A DNA stretch of 64,000 nt from Pseudomonas sp. R-28-1W-6. GTDB lineage: Bacteria > Pseudomonadota > Gammaproteobacteria > Pseudomonadales > Pseudomonadaceae. The DNA is taken from the NCBI RefSeq assembly GCF_009799925.1, contig NZ_WELK01000001.1:558001-622000 (forward strand), written 5' to 3'. Below the pieces are notes generated by a model. The model did no database searches. It worked only from the letters and a program-made list of their open reading frames with translations, and had not been told where the DNA came from. This document shows positions 1 through 7,761 of this stretch, one piece after another. The translations under genes were made by a program, and so were the position numbers. Each line of letters begins with the position of its first letter. Positions within the stretch are counted from its first letter, which is position 1.

Positions 1-2
1 CG

Positions 3-1868
3 GCCCGCGGTGTGCCCAGCGTGCGCCGCGGCCGCGACAGCGTGTGGCACAGCGAGGAAGCCGCCGAGCTGGCCGCGGTGCTGGCCGCCTACGCCGAGCC
101 GGGGCGCGAGGGCGTGCTGCGCTACGCCCTGGCCAGCCGCCTGCTCGGTCGCGACGCCGCGCAACTGGCGCGTTGCCAGGACGACGAGCGCGCCTGGGAC
201 AAGGAGCGCGCCGACGCCGAGCAGTACCACCAGCTGTGGCAGCAGCACGGTTTCATGCGCGTGTTCAGGACCTGGCTGGACCAGGAGCAGGTGGCCGAAC
301 GCCTGCTGGCAGGCATCGACGGCGAGCGCCGGTTGACCAACCTGCTGCACCTGGCCGAGCTGCTGCAGACCGAGAGCCTGCAGCGCCCCGGCCTGGAGGC
401 CCTGCTCGCCTGGTTCAACGGCCAGCGCGGCAGCGAGGGCGCCGGCGAGGATGCCCTGCTGCGCCTGGAAAGCGATGCCGAGCGGGTGCAGATCGTCACC
501 ATCCACACTTCCAAGGGCCTGGAATACCCGCTGGTGTTCTGCCCCTTCCTGTGGGACGGCCGCCTGCTCGGCCAGCATACCGACAGCGCCCGTTGTCATG
601 ACGAACAGGGCCAGCCGCTGCTCGACCTCGGCAGCGCACGCCTCGACGAGCGCCTGCAGACAGCCCGGCGCGAGGTGTTCGCCGAGAAGCTGCGCCTGAC
701 CTACGTGGCCCTGACCCGTGCCGAGCACCGCCTGTGGCTGCACTGGGGCCCGGTGGCCGTGCCCAAGCCGAAGAAGGACGGCGGCCTGCCCGACGAAGGC
801 CTGCACAGCAGCGCCCTGGCCTGGCTGCTGCACGGCCGCGAGCTGGGCGGTGAGGATGCCCTCGCCGAGCTGGCGGGCCATCTCAACGACAAGCCCGGCG
901 TGGCCCTGGCTGCCGAGCTGGACCACCTGGCCGCAGGCAGCGCCGGGATGATCGCCCGCGTGCCGCTGCTCAATCGTGAGGCCAATGCCGCCGGCGAACA
1001 GCGTGCCGTCGCGCCGGCCCAGTTGCAGCAGTTCCAGCGCAGCCTGCACAGCGCTTGGCGCATCGGCAGCTTTTCGGGATTGGCCGCCGGCATGCATATG
1101 GAAGCGCCGGACCGCGACGGCCTGGTGATGCCCGATGCCAGCGAGCCGGGCAGCGGCTTCTTCGCTTTCCCCCGTGGCGCCCGCGCCGGCACCTGCTTGC
1201 ACGCCATTCTCGAAGACTGGGCGCGCGGCAAGGCCCCGCTGGCCGAACTGGTCGAGCCGGCGCTGAGCGCCCACGGCATCAACGCCGAACTGTGGACGGC
1301 CATCGCCAGCGCCCACCTGCAGCGGGTGCTGGACAGCGACCTGGACGGCAGCGGCCTGACCCTGGCCAGCCTGCAGGCGGCGCGGCGTCTGCCCGAACTG
1401 GGCTTCACCTTCCCGGTGGCCGACCTGGACGTGCAGCGCCTGCGCGCGATCCTGGTCGACCCGGCCATGGGCCTGGCCGAGCCGCTGCGCCAGGCCGCCG
1501 AGCGCCTGGAGTTCGACGGCCTCAAGGGCTTCCTCAAGGGCTTCATCGACCTGACCTTCGAGCATGCCGGGCGCTGGTACATCCTCGACTACAAGTCCAA
1601 CTGGCTCGGCCCGGACGCCAGCCACTATGGCGGCGAACGCCTGCTGCAGGCCCTGGCCGGCGAGCACTACTACCTGCAGTACCTGATCTACCTGGTGGCG
1701 CTGCGGCGTTTCCTCCGTCAGCGCCTGGCCGACTTCAGCAATGATCAGCTCGGCGGCGCCTACTACCTGTTCCTGCGCGGCATGCCCCAGGCCGGCGTGT
1801 ACTTTGCCCGGCCCGGCGATGCGCTGCTGGATGCGCTAGATGCTCTGTTCGCCGGAGAAGGCCAATGA
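3..1868 (+). CDS. recB: RecB, exonuclease V beta subunit (3' part, 5' end outside window)
   Basis: This is the C-terminal part (about 620 residues) of the RecBCD helicase-nuclease beta subunit, which processes double-strand breaks. The frame is open to the left edge, so the start lies outside the window. UvrD-type helicase motifs are visible: TIHTSKGLEYPLVF near 495-540 and LRLTYVALTRAEHRLW near 690-735. The C-terminal RecB-family nuclease has its catalytic DYKSN signature near 1587-1601, preceded by a Gly/Phe-rich segment ending in FIDLTF. recD follows after a short REP-containing gap, the usual recB-recD order. Family assignment is secure. Confidence 0.95.
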   Translation, partial: ARGVPSVRRGRDSVWHSEEAAELAAVLAAYAEPGREGVLRYALASRLLGRDAAQLARCQDDERAWDKERADAEQYHQLWQQHGFMRVFRTWLDQEQVAERLLAGIDGERRLTNLLHLAELLQTESLQRPGLEALLAWFNGQRGSEGAGEDALLRLESDAERVQIVTIHTSKGLEYPLVFCPFLWDGRLLGQHTDSARCHDEQGQPLLDLGSARLDERLQTARREVFAEKLRLTYVALTRAEHRLWLHWGPVAVPKPKKDGGLPDEGLHSSALAWLLHGRELGGEDALAELAGHLNDKPGVALAAELDHLAAGSAGMIARVPLLNREANAAGEQRAVAPAQLQQFQRSLHSAWRIGSFSGLAAGMHMEAPDRDGLVMPDASEPGSGFFAFPRGARAGTCLHAILEDWARGKAPLAELVEPALSAHGINAELWTAIASAHLQRVLDSDLDGSGLTLASLQAARRLPELGFTFPVADLDVQRLRAILVDPAMGLAEPLRQAAERLEFDGLKGFLKGFIDLTFEHAGRWYILDYKSNWLGPDASHYGGERLLQALAGEHYYLQYLIYLVALRRFLRQRLADFSNDQLGGAYYLFLRGMPQAGVYFARPGDALLDALDALFAGEGQ

Positions 1869-1882
1869 GCCGCTGCCCTGCC

Positions 1883-1945
1883 GTAGGGTGCGCCGCGCGC
1901 ACCACCGACCCCGTACAGGCCATTGGTGCGCACGGCGCACCCTAC
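1883..1945. repeat. REP/REPIN-type palindrome between recB and recD
   Basis: Two 21-bp arms (1883-1903 and 1925-1945) form an inverted repeat with one mismatch. The arms begin GTAGGGTGCGCC and end GCGCACC. The same arm recurs at 54098-54160, 55024-55044 and 61410-61468, so this is a dispersed family. It lies directly before the recD ribosome-binding site. Confidence 0.85.
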
Positions 1946-1956
1946 GGGGGATGCCG

Positions 1957-3786
1957 ATGAGCCTCGCCGATCTGCCCCTCGGCCCGCTGGAGCGGGCGCT
2001 GGTCGACAGCCTGCGCCGTCTCGATGTCAGCGCTCCGGACGCTGTGCTGGCCGCCGCCGCGCTGTGCTGCGAGGCGTTGGGCAAGGGCGATGTGTGCCTG
2101 CCGCTGGCACGCCTGGCCGGGCAGCGACCGTGGCCGGAGTTCGCCTTCGTCCTGCCGCCGCTCATCGAATGGCGCGCGCAGCTGGAAGCCTCAACCCTGG
2201 TCGGCGCGCCCGGTCAGTTCGCACCGCTGATCCTCGACGGCTCGCGCCTGTACCTGGCCCGCTACCAGGCCTACGAAAGCCAGCTGGCCAGCCAGCTGCT
2301 GGCTCGCGCCGGCGATCTGCCAGAGGTCGACGAAACGGTGCTGACGGAAAGCCTGGCGCGCCTGTTCGCTTTCAATCGGCAACAACCCGACTGGCAGCGC
2401 CTGGCCGCCGCCCAGGCCGTGCGTCGGCGCCTGGCGGTGATCTCCGGCGGCCCTGGCACCGGCAAGACCACCACCGTGGTACGCCTGCTCGCCGCCCTGC
2501 TTGAGCAGCCTGGTGGCGAGCGCCTGGCCATCGGCCTGGCCGCGCCGACGGGCAAGGCGGCGGCACGCATGGCCGAGGCGATCCGCAATGCCAAGGCCGC
2601 TCTGCCGGTCAGCGAGGCGATCAAGGCCGCCCTACCGGAAGAGGCGCGCACCCTGCACCGCCTGCTCGGCAGCCGCGGCGATACGCCCAGGGTGCGTCAC
2701 GACGCGGCGCGGCCGCTGGCGCTGGACGTGCTGGTGGTCGACGAAGCCTCGATGGTCGACCTGGCGCTGATGGCCAAGCTGGTCGATGCCCTGCCGCCCC
2801 ATGCGCGGCTGATCCTGCTCGGCGACAAGGACCAGCTGGCCGCCGTGGAAGCCGGTGCGGTGTTCGCCGAACTGTGCGAGGGCCGTGGCTTCGACGCCCA
2901 GGCGGTGGCCGAGCTGCAGCGCATCACCGGGCAAAGCGTGCCGGTCGACCCGCCGCGCTCGCGGCTGGGCGACGCCGTGGTGCTGCTGACTCACAGTCAC
3001 CGCTTCGCCGGCGACAGCGGCATCGGCGAGCTGGCGCGGCGGATCAATGGCGGCGATGCCGCCGGCACGCTGAGCCTGCTCCGGGAGCCGCGCGCCGACT
3101 TGCACTGGCAGGCGCAACCGACCCCGGCCACCCTGCTCGAACGCCTCGACCAGGGCTATCGCCCCTACCTGCAGGCCGCCCGTGCGGGTGATCCGGTTCA
3201 GGCCTTCGCCGCCTTCAACGCCTTCCGCGGCCTCACCGCCCAGCGCGAAGGGCCCTGGGGCGTCAGCGGCCTCAACGAGGCGCTGGAGGCACGGATCAAG
3301 CGCCGTTACAGCCTGGCCGAACGCGAGCGCTGGTACCCCGGCCGCGCGGTGATGGTGCGGCAGAACGACTATGCCCTGGGTCTGTTCAACGGCGATATCG
3401 GCCTGTGCCTGCATGGCGAGCACGGCCTGCGCGTCTATTTCGAAGGCGAGGACGGCTACCGCGCCTTCGCCCCGGCGCGCCTGCCCAGCCACGACAGTGC
3501 CTTCGCCATGACCGTGCACAAGAGCCAGGGCTCGGAGTTCAGCGAAGTGCTGCTGGCTCTGCCCGAACTGCCCAGCCCGCTGCTAACCCGCGCGCTGTTC
3601 TACACCGGCATCACCCGCGCCAAGCACAAGGTGGAAATCTGGGGCCTGCCGGCGCGTCTGAGCGAGGCGGTGAACACCAAGGCCGAGCGCGCGGCGGGGT
3701 TGGCCGAGCGGCTGGGGATGCCGGCTATGGCTGCAGCTCCGGCTCCCATACCCACCGGCACCCTAGGGCAAATGGACCTGTTCTGA
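1957..3786 (+). CDS. recD: RecD, exonuclease V alpha subunit
   Basis: This is the 5'-3' helicase subunit of RecBCD, 609 residues. The Walker A motif GGPGTGKTTT is near residues 164-173 and the Walker B-type VLVVDEASMVD near 257. The C-terminal UvrD-like motif MTVHKSQGSE is near 517. The reading frame is open upstream through the REP palindrome to about 1840, but the family N-terminus and the spacing to GGGGA favour ATG 1957. ATG 1951 is the alternative. recB ends 88 bases upstream. The REP element lies in that gap, so recD translation may depend on its own initiation rather than coupling. Confidence 0.95.
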   Translation: MSLADLPLGPLERALVDSLRRLDVSAPDAVLAAAALCCEALGKGDVCLPLARLAGQRPWPEFAFVLPPLIEWRAQLEASTLVGAPGQFAPLILDGSRLYLARYQAYESQLASQLLARAGDLPEVDETVLTESLARLFAFNRQQPDWQRLAAAQAVRRRLAVISGGPGTGKTTTVVRLLAALLEQPGGERLAIGLAAPTGKAAARMAEAIRNAKAALPVSEAIKAALPEEARTLHRLLGSRGDTPRVRHDAARPLALDVLVVDEASMVDLALMAKLVDALPPHARLILLGDKDQLAAVEAGAVFAELCEGRGFDAQAVAELQRITGQSVPVDPPRSRLGDAVVLLTHSHRFAGDSGIGELARRINGGDAAGTLSLLREPRADLHWQAQPTPATLLERLDQGYRPYLQAARAGDPVQAFAAFNAFRGLTAQREGPWGVSGLNEALEARIKRRYSLAERERWYPGRAVMVRQNDYALGLFNGDIGLCLHGEHGLRVYFEGEDGYRAFAPARLPSHDSAFAMTVHKSQGSEFSEVLLALPELPSPLLTRALFYTGITRAKHKVEIWGLPARLSEAVNTKAERAAGLAERLGMPAMAAAPAPIPTGTLGQMDLF

Positions 3787-3793
3787 GAGACCA

Positions 3794-4234
3794 ATGAAAT
3801 ACGTGTTTCTGACGATGTGGTGGCTGTTCCTCCTGTTGGTTGGCCCGTTCACCCTGCTGGCGGTCTGGCGCAGCCCGCTGGATTGGCGCACCTACCTGTT
3901 CCTCGGTGTGGTGGCGCATATCCTGCTCTGCACCTGGCACCTGATCCGCGAGAACTACCGCTCCCGTTCCTTGTTGGGTGGGAACAACAGTGGATTTTGG
4001 TTGTGCCTGCTGCTGTTACCGCTGAATCTGATGCCTTTGCTTACCGCTTATGAAACCTGGGCGCGCGGCTTCTATGTCGCTGGCGAGGGCAGCGGCCGTT
4101 CGCGCTGGATCGGCGCCTTGCTGGAGCTGCTGCAGGATAGTGTCGGACACTGGGGGCCGATCCTGCTGATGCTGGGTGTGGGTATCGGTGGCAGCCTGTT
4201 GCTGCTGCGGCTGTTGCCGCGACTGCGCAACTGA
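3794..4234 (+). CDS. small multipass membrane protein, function unknown
   Basis: This 146-residue hydrophobic protein is predicted to span the inner membrane about four times (near residues 5-25, 32-52, 68-88 and 118-140). It has a polar loop around residues 55-66 and an Arg-rich end (LLRLLPRLRN). It starts 7 bases after recD. A purine-rich GAGAG precedes ATG 3794. I recognise no domain. The position could mean co-transcription with recD or with the PspA set downstream, but a gap of about 130 bases separates it from the latter. Confidence 0.75.
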   Translation: MKYVFLTMWWLFLLLVGPFTLLAVWRSPLDWRTYLFLGVVAHILLCTWHLIRENYRSRSLLGGNNSGFWLCLLLLPLNLMPLLTAYETWARGFYVAGEGSGRSRWIGALLELLQDSVGHWGPILLMLGVGIGGSLLLLRLLPRLRN

Positions 4235-4366
4235 ACGCGCACCCTCACTTCGCAAAAACGCGCTGTGAGGTTGCATCCGTCCCATCGCTCGCGAAGAATG
4301 CCCCAAGCCCTGCCGGCCGTGGCGCCGGTGCACGATGGATTGCACGCAGATCGCAAGGAGTTGTTC

Positions 4367-5119
4367 ATGTTCAGCCGCCTCGCCAATGTCTTCAAAGGCA
4401 TCCTCTCCCTGTTCATCAAGGACCTGGAGCGCAAGAACCCGGAAGCCCTGCTGGAGCTGGAGCAGGAGAACCTGCGCAAGCAGATCGCCAACTTCAACCA
4501 GGGCCTGGCTGCCCACGCCGGCCTGGCCGAGCGCCTGATGAGCCAGGTGCGCAAGCAGGAGGCCGAGGAGCGCGAGCTGCACGCGCGCACCACCGCGCAC
4601 CTGCGTGCCGGCAACAAATCCGCCGCCGCACAGAACGCCCTGCGCCTGCAGACCCTGGCCCGCGAGCTGGAAGAGAACCGCCGCCAGCTGGCCCAGGCCG
4701 AAGAGACCTACCAGAACCTGACCAAGGCCCGCGAAGTGGCGGTGAACGCCGCGCGCAGCAAGATCGAGGCGCTCAAGGGCGCGATCAACGACATGCGTAT
4801 GAAGACCGCCATGGCCGAGATGAACGAGATGGCCGCCGGCATGGTCAGCACCATAGGTGGCTCCGGCGACACCCTCAACCGCCTGCACGAGATGGTCGAG
4901 GAAGAACGCACCAAGGCCGCCGGCCGCGCGCGCATGGCCCGCGACTCGATGGACATGAGCGAAGTGAACCTCAAGGAAGCCGAGATGGATGCCCTCGCCG
5001 ACCAGGCCCTGGCCGAGTTCGCGGCCAAGGAAGGCATCGCCCTGCCTGGCGCCGAAGCCAGCGCGGCGCCCGAGGCCAATCGCAGTATGGGCGGCAATCC
5101 GCAGTCGGAAAACCAATAA
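4367..5119 (+). CDS. PspA/IM30-family envelope-stress protein
   Basis: This 250-residue protein is almost entirely alpha-helical coiled coil. Its N-terminus (MFSRLANVFKGILSLFIKDL) is an amphipathic membrane-binding helix typical of PspA/IM30. These proteins bind damaged inner membrane as oligomers. The tail (about residues 225-250) is Ala/Pro/Ser-rich and probably disordered. ATG 4367 has an AAGGAG ribosome-binding site seven bases upstream; upstream in-frame codons lack one. It is followed 3 bases later by an AAA+ ATPase gene. There is no pspF, pspB or pspC beside it, so this is not the enterobacterial psp operon. Family sure, function inferred. Confidence 0.88.
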   Translation: MFSRLANVFKGILSLFIKDLERKNPEALLELEQENLRKQIANFNQGLAAHAGLAERLMSQVRKQEAEERELHARTTAHLRAGNKSAAAQNALRLQTLARELEENRRQLAQAEETYQNLTKAREVAVNAARSKIEALKGAINDMRMKTAMAEMNEMAAGMVSTIGGSGDTLNRLHEMVEEERTKAAGRARMARDSMDMSEVNLKEAEMDALADQALAEFAAKEGIALPGAEASAAPEANRSMGGNPQSENQ

Positions 5120-5122
5120 GCC

Positions 5123-6772
5123 ATGGCTCGGGCACAGGAAGTACCCAACTGGCTCGACGAACTGCGCCTGGCCTATGAAAGCGGCGCCCATGGCCAGTTC
5201 GTGCTGTACGGCAACGTCGCCGACCGCTTCCCCCTGGACGGCCGTCTGGTCAGCCTGACCCGCTACCTGGACGCCAGGCTGCTCGCCGCCTTCGATATCG
5301 TCTTCCTCTACGACCCGGGCAACGGCCTGAGCCTGCTGCGCGGCGGCGAGCGCTTCGCCGAATGGCCGGCCGCGGCGCAGATCCAGCCCTGGCCGCACGA
5401 CCCGCGCGAGGCGGTGCAGCTGATCAGCCGCTACCTGCGTTATCGCGCCAACCTGCGCGCGCTGGGGCGTGGCGACAGCGAGCACGTGGCGGTGATCCTG
5501 CGTGGCGCCGAGCTGGTGTTGCCGGCCAGCCAGCAGGGCGACTTCGCCACCGCCAGCCTGGCCAGTCTGGTGCGCGACTGGGCCGCCGAGCCGCCGTTCT
5601 GCGACATGGCCTTCGCCAGCCTGCTGTTGGCCGACAACCTCAACGACCTGCACCCGCTGGTGGCGGGCAACCCGCGCATCGACCGGGTGCAGGTGCCGCT
5701 GCCGGATGCCGCCAGCCTTGAGCAGTGCCTGGCGCAGCTGCGGGTCGAGCATCCCAAGGCTTTTCCCGACGAAGATTCCGGTGCGGTGCAGGCCCTGGCC
5801 GGGGTCAGCCTCAGCGCCCTGGCCAGCCTGGTCAAGCGTCGCGCCCATCAGGGCAAGGTGCTCGGCGCCCAGGACTGGGCCGAAGCCAAGAAGGAACTGG
5901 TCGAGGCCGACAGCGCCGGCCTGGTCGAATTCATCGAGTCCGCGCGCACCCTCGACGACTACCACGCCCAGGACGCGCTGAAGACCTGGCTGCGCCAGGA
6001 CATGGCGCTGTGGCAGGCCAGCGATTTGCGCGCGCTGCCCAAGGGCTACATCTTTTGCGGCCCGGTCGGTACCGGCAAGACCTACCTGGTCGAGTGCCTG
6101 GCCGGCGAGGCCGGGGTGCCGGTGGTCAAGCTGAAGAACTTTCGCGACCGCTGGGTCGGCTCCAGTGAAGGCAACCTGGAGAAGATCTTTCGCCTGATCC
6201 GCGGCCTCGGCCGCTGCATCGTGTTCATCGACGAAGCCGACCAGAGCCTCGGCAAGCGCGACGGCGGCAGCGGCGACAGCGGCCTGTCCGGGCGCCTCTA
6301 CTCGATGATCGCCCAGGAGATGGGCGACGCCGACAACCGTGGCAAGGTGGTGTGGATTCTCGCCTCCTCGCGCCCGGACCTGATCGAGGTCGACCTCAAG
6401 CGCCCCGGCCGGGTCGACGTGAAGATCCCGCTGTTGCCGAGCACCACGGTCGAAGAAAGCGCGGCGCTGCTCAAGGCCCTGCTCAAGCGCTTCGACCTCC
6501 AGCTGGAGCTGGCCGAGCTGGTCAAGCTCGACCTGCCGCTGCTGCTCACCCCCGGCGCCGCCGAGGCGCTGGCGGTGAAGGTCTACCGCCAGGTGCGCAC
6601 CAGTAAGCTGTCGGCCCTGGCGGCGCTCACGCAGTGCCTGCAGGGTTACCAGCCGCCAGTCGCCGAGCAGGTGCTGCGCCAGCAGATGATCCTGGCCATC
6701 CGCGAGGCCACCGACGTGGCCTTCGTCCCCGAGTCCTTGCGCCACCTTGCCCAGGAGGCCGTCAGTCCATGA
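5123..6772 (+). CDS. AAA+ ATPase of the PspA-associated locus
   Basis: This 549-residue protein has an uncharacterised N-terminal region of about 260 residues and a classic AAA module. Walker A GPVGTGKT is near residues 313-320 and Walker B CIVFIDEAD near 364. A sensor-1 segment (ILASSRPD) and an RPGR arginine-finger region near 426 follow. The segment NFRDRWVGSSE after Walker A resembles a pore loop with the SSE motif of classic AAA proteins. There is no transmembrane helix or protease domain. The gene starts 3 bases after the PspA-like gene and overlaps the next by ATGA, so it is in a tight operon. A role in remodelling PspA assemblies or a membrane complex is an inference. Confidence 0.85.
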   Translation: MARAQEVPNWLDELRLAYESGAHGQFVLYGNVADRFPLDGRLVSLTRYLDARLLAAFDIVFLYDPGNGLSLLRGGERFAEWPAAAQIQPWPHDPREAVQLISRYLRYRANLRALGRGDSEHVAVILRGAELVLPASQQGDFATASLASLVRDWAAEPPFCDMAFASLLLADNLNDLHPLVAGNPRIDRVQVPLPDAASLEQCLAQLRVEHPKAFPDEDSGAVQALAGVSLSALASLVKRRAHQGKVLGAQDWAEAKKELVEADSAGLVEFIESARTLDDYHAQDALKTWLRQDMALWQASDLRALPKGYIFCGPVGTGKTYLVECLAGEAGVPVVKLKNFRDRWVGSSEGNLEKIFRLIRGLGRCIVFIDEADQSLGKRDGGSGDSGLSGRLYSMIAQEMGDADNRGKVVWILASSRPDLIEVDLKRPGRVDVKIPLLPSTTVEESAALLKALLKRFDLQLELAELVKLDLPLLLTPGAAEALAVKVYRQVRTSKLSALAALTQCLQGYQPPVAEQVLRQQMILAIREATDVAFVPESLRHLAQEAVSP

Positions 6773-7620
6773 GTGTCGGGCGTTATCTGTGGTCCGCCTT
6801 CAATGCCCGCCCGCTGGGCATGCCGCTGCCGCCGAACTGGCTGGCGCTGGCTGCCGTCGGCCTGCTCGGCGCCTTCATCAGCCCCGGTTTCTGGGTGCTC
6901 GGCGCCGGCCTGGAGCTGGCCTACCTGGGCCTGCTGGCGAGCAACCAGCGCTTTCGCAACGCGGTGGATGCCGGCGAGGTGCGTCTCGATCCGGCCGAGC
7001 TGCGCTATGAGAGCACCCTGGCCCAGCTCGGCGACAGCCAGCGTCAGCGTCAGCAGCGCATCGAGGGCCGCGCCCGCGAGGTGCTGCAGCTGCTCTCCCG
7101 TTCGCCGCTGATGGCTTCCCACGCCGACAGCCTGGAACAGCTGGTGTGGCTCAACCTGCGCCTGCTGGTGGCCGGCCAGGCGCTCAGCGTGGTGGTGGAC
7201 ACCGCCGCCCAGGACAGCGCCGAACTGCAACACCAGGAACAGCAGATCGACCAGCGCCTGGCCGCCGGCGACCTGGGCGACGAGCTGCGGCGCAGCCTGG
7301 AACAGCAGAAGCAGGTGATCGATGCGCGCCAGGCCGCCCACGCCGAGGGCCTGCGGCGCAAGGAACATGTGGACGCCGAGCTGGCGCGCATCGACCAGCA
7401 GATCGCCCTGATCCGCGAGCAGACCCTGCTGGCCACCGACGAAGAGCAGATCGGCACGGCGCTGAACGCCCTGACCTCCTCGTTCAACGAGGCCAGCCGC
7501 TGGCTCAACGACCAGCGCGACCTGCTCGGCGTGCTCGAACTCAACGAACAACAGAGCCTGCCGCGCTATGTGCTGCAGGAAGGCGGCAAGCCGCTCGCCA
7601 GGGAAGCCGTCAAACACTGA
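6769..7620 (+). CDS. membrane-anchored coiled-coil protein of the PspA-associated locus
   Basis: This 283-residue protein has a short cytosolic lead and then a hydrophobic hairpin (about residues 25-62: LAAVGLLGAFISPGFWVLGA and onwards). The remainder is long, charged and Gln/Glu/Arg-rich, and should form coiled coil. I know no enzymatic domain for it. ATG 6769 overlaps the AAA+ stop codon by four bases, so translation is probably coupled. The architecture suggests a membrane adaptor linking the PspA-like coat and ATPase to the inner membrane. That role is inference from context only. Confidence 0.75.
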   Translation: MSVGRYLWSAFNARPLGMPLPPNWLALAAVGLLGAFISPGFWVLGAGLELAYLGLLASNQRFRNAVDAGEVRLDPAELRYESTLAQLGDSQRQRQQRIEGRAREVLQLLSRSPLMASHADSLEQLVWLNLRLLVAGQALSVVVDTAAQDSAELQHQEQQIDQRLAAGDLGDELRRSLEQQKQVIDARQAAHAEGLRRKEHVDAELARIDQQIALIREQTLLATDEEQIGTALNALTSSFNEASRWLNDQRDLLGVLELNEQQSLPRYVLQEGGKPLAREAVKH

Positions 7621-7629
7621 ATAGACAAG

Positions 7630-7687
7630 TAGCCCGGAGGTAATCCGGGGTATTGCGGGTACAGCCTCCTGGATTGCATCCAGGCTA
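7630..7687. repeat. imperfect REP-like palindrome
   Basis: Imperfect inverted arms (TAGCCCGGAGGTAATCCGGG at 7630-7649 and its near-complement at 7668-7687) lie between two genes of the PspA locus. The pattern TAGCCCGGATGCAATCCGGG is a common intergenic repeat of Pseudomonas. It differs from the GTAGGGTGCGCC family elsewhere in the window. Confidence 0.65.
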
Positions 7688-7761
7688 AGGTTTGGCGCCG
7701 CCGGGAAGATTTGCACACTGAATGGCGGGCCTTGAGCTCGCAACTGACAGGGAGACGCGTC

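Noticed and set aside
1840..1956. Upstream extension of recD through the REP palindrome
   Set aside because: The extension translates the REP arms and overlaps recB; RecD homologues begin near ATG 1957.
4016..6745. Long minus-strand open frame (about 900 codons) opposite the PspA-like and AAA+ genes
   Set aside because: Antisense shadow; no family motifs, and it contradicts the well-supported plus-strand operon.
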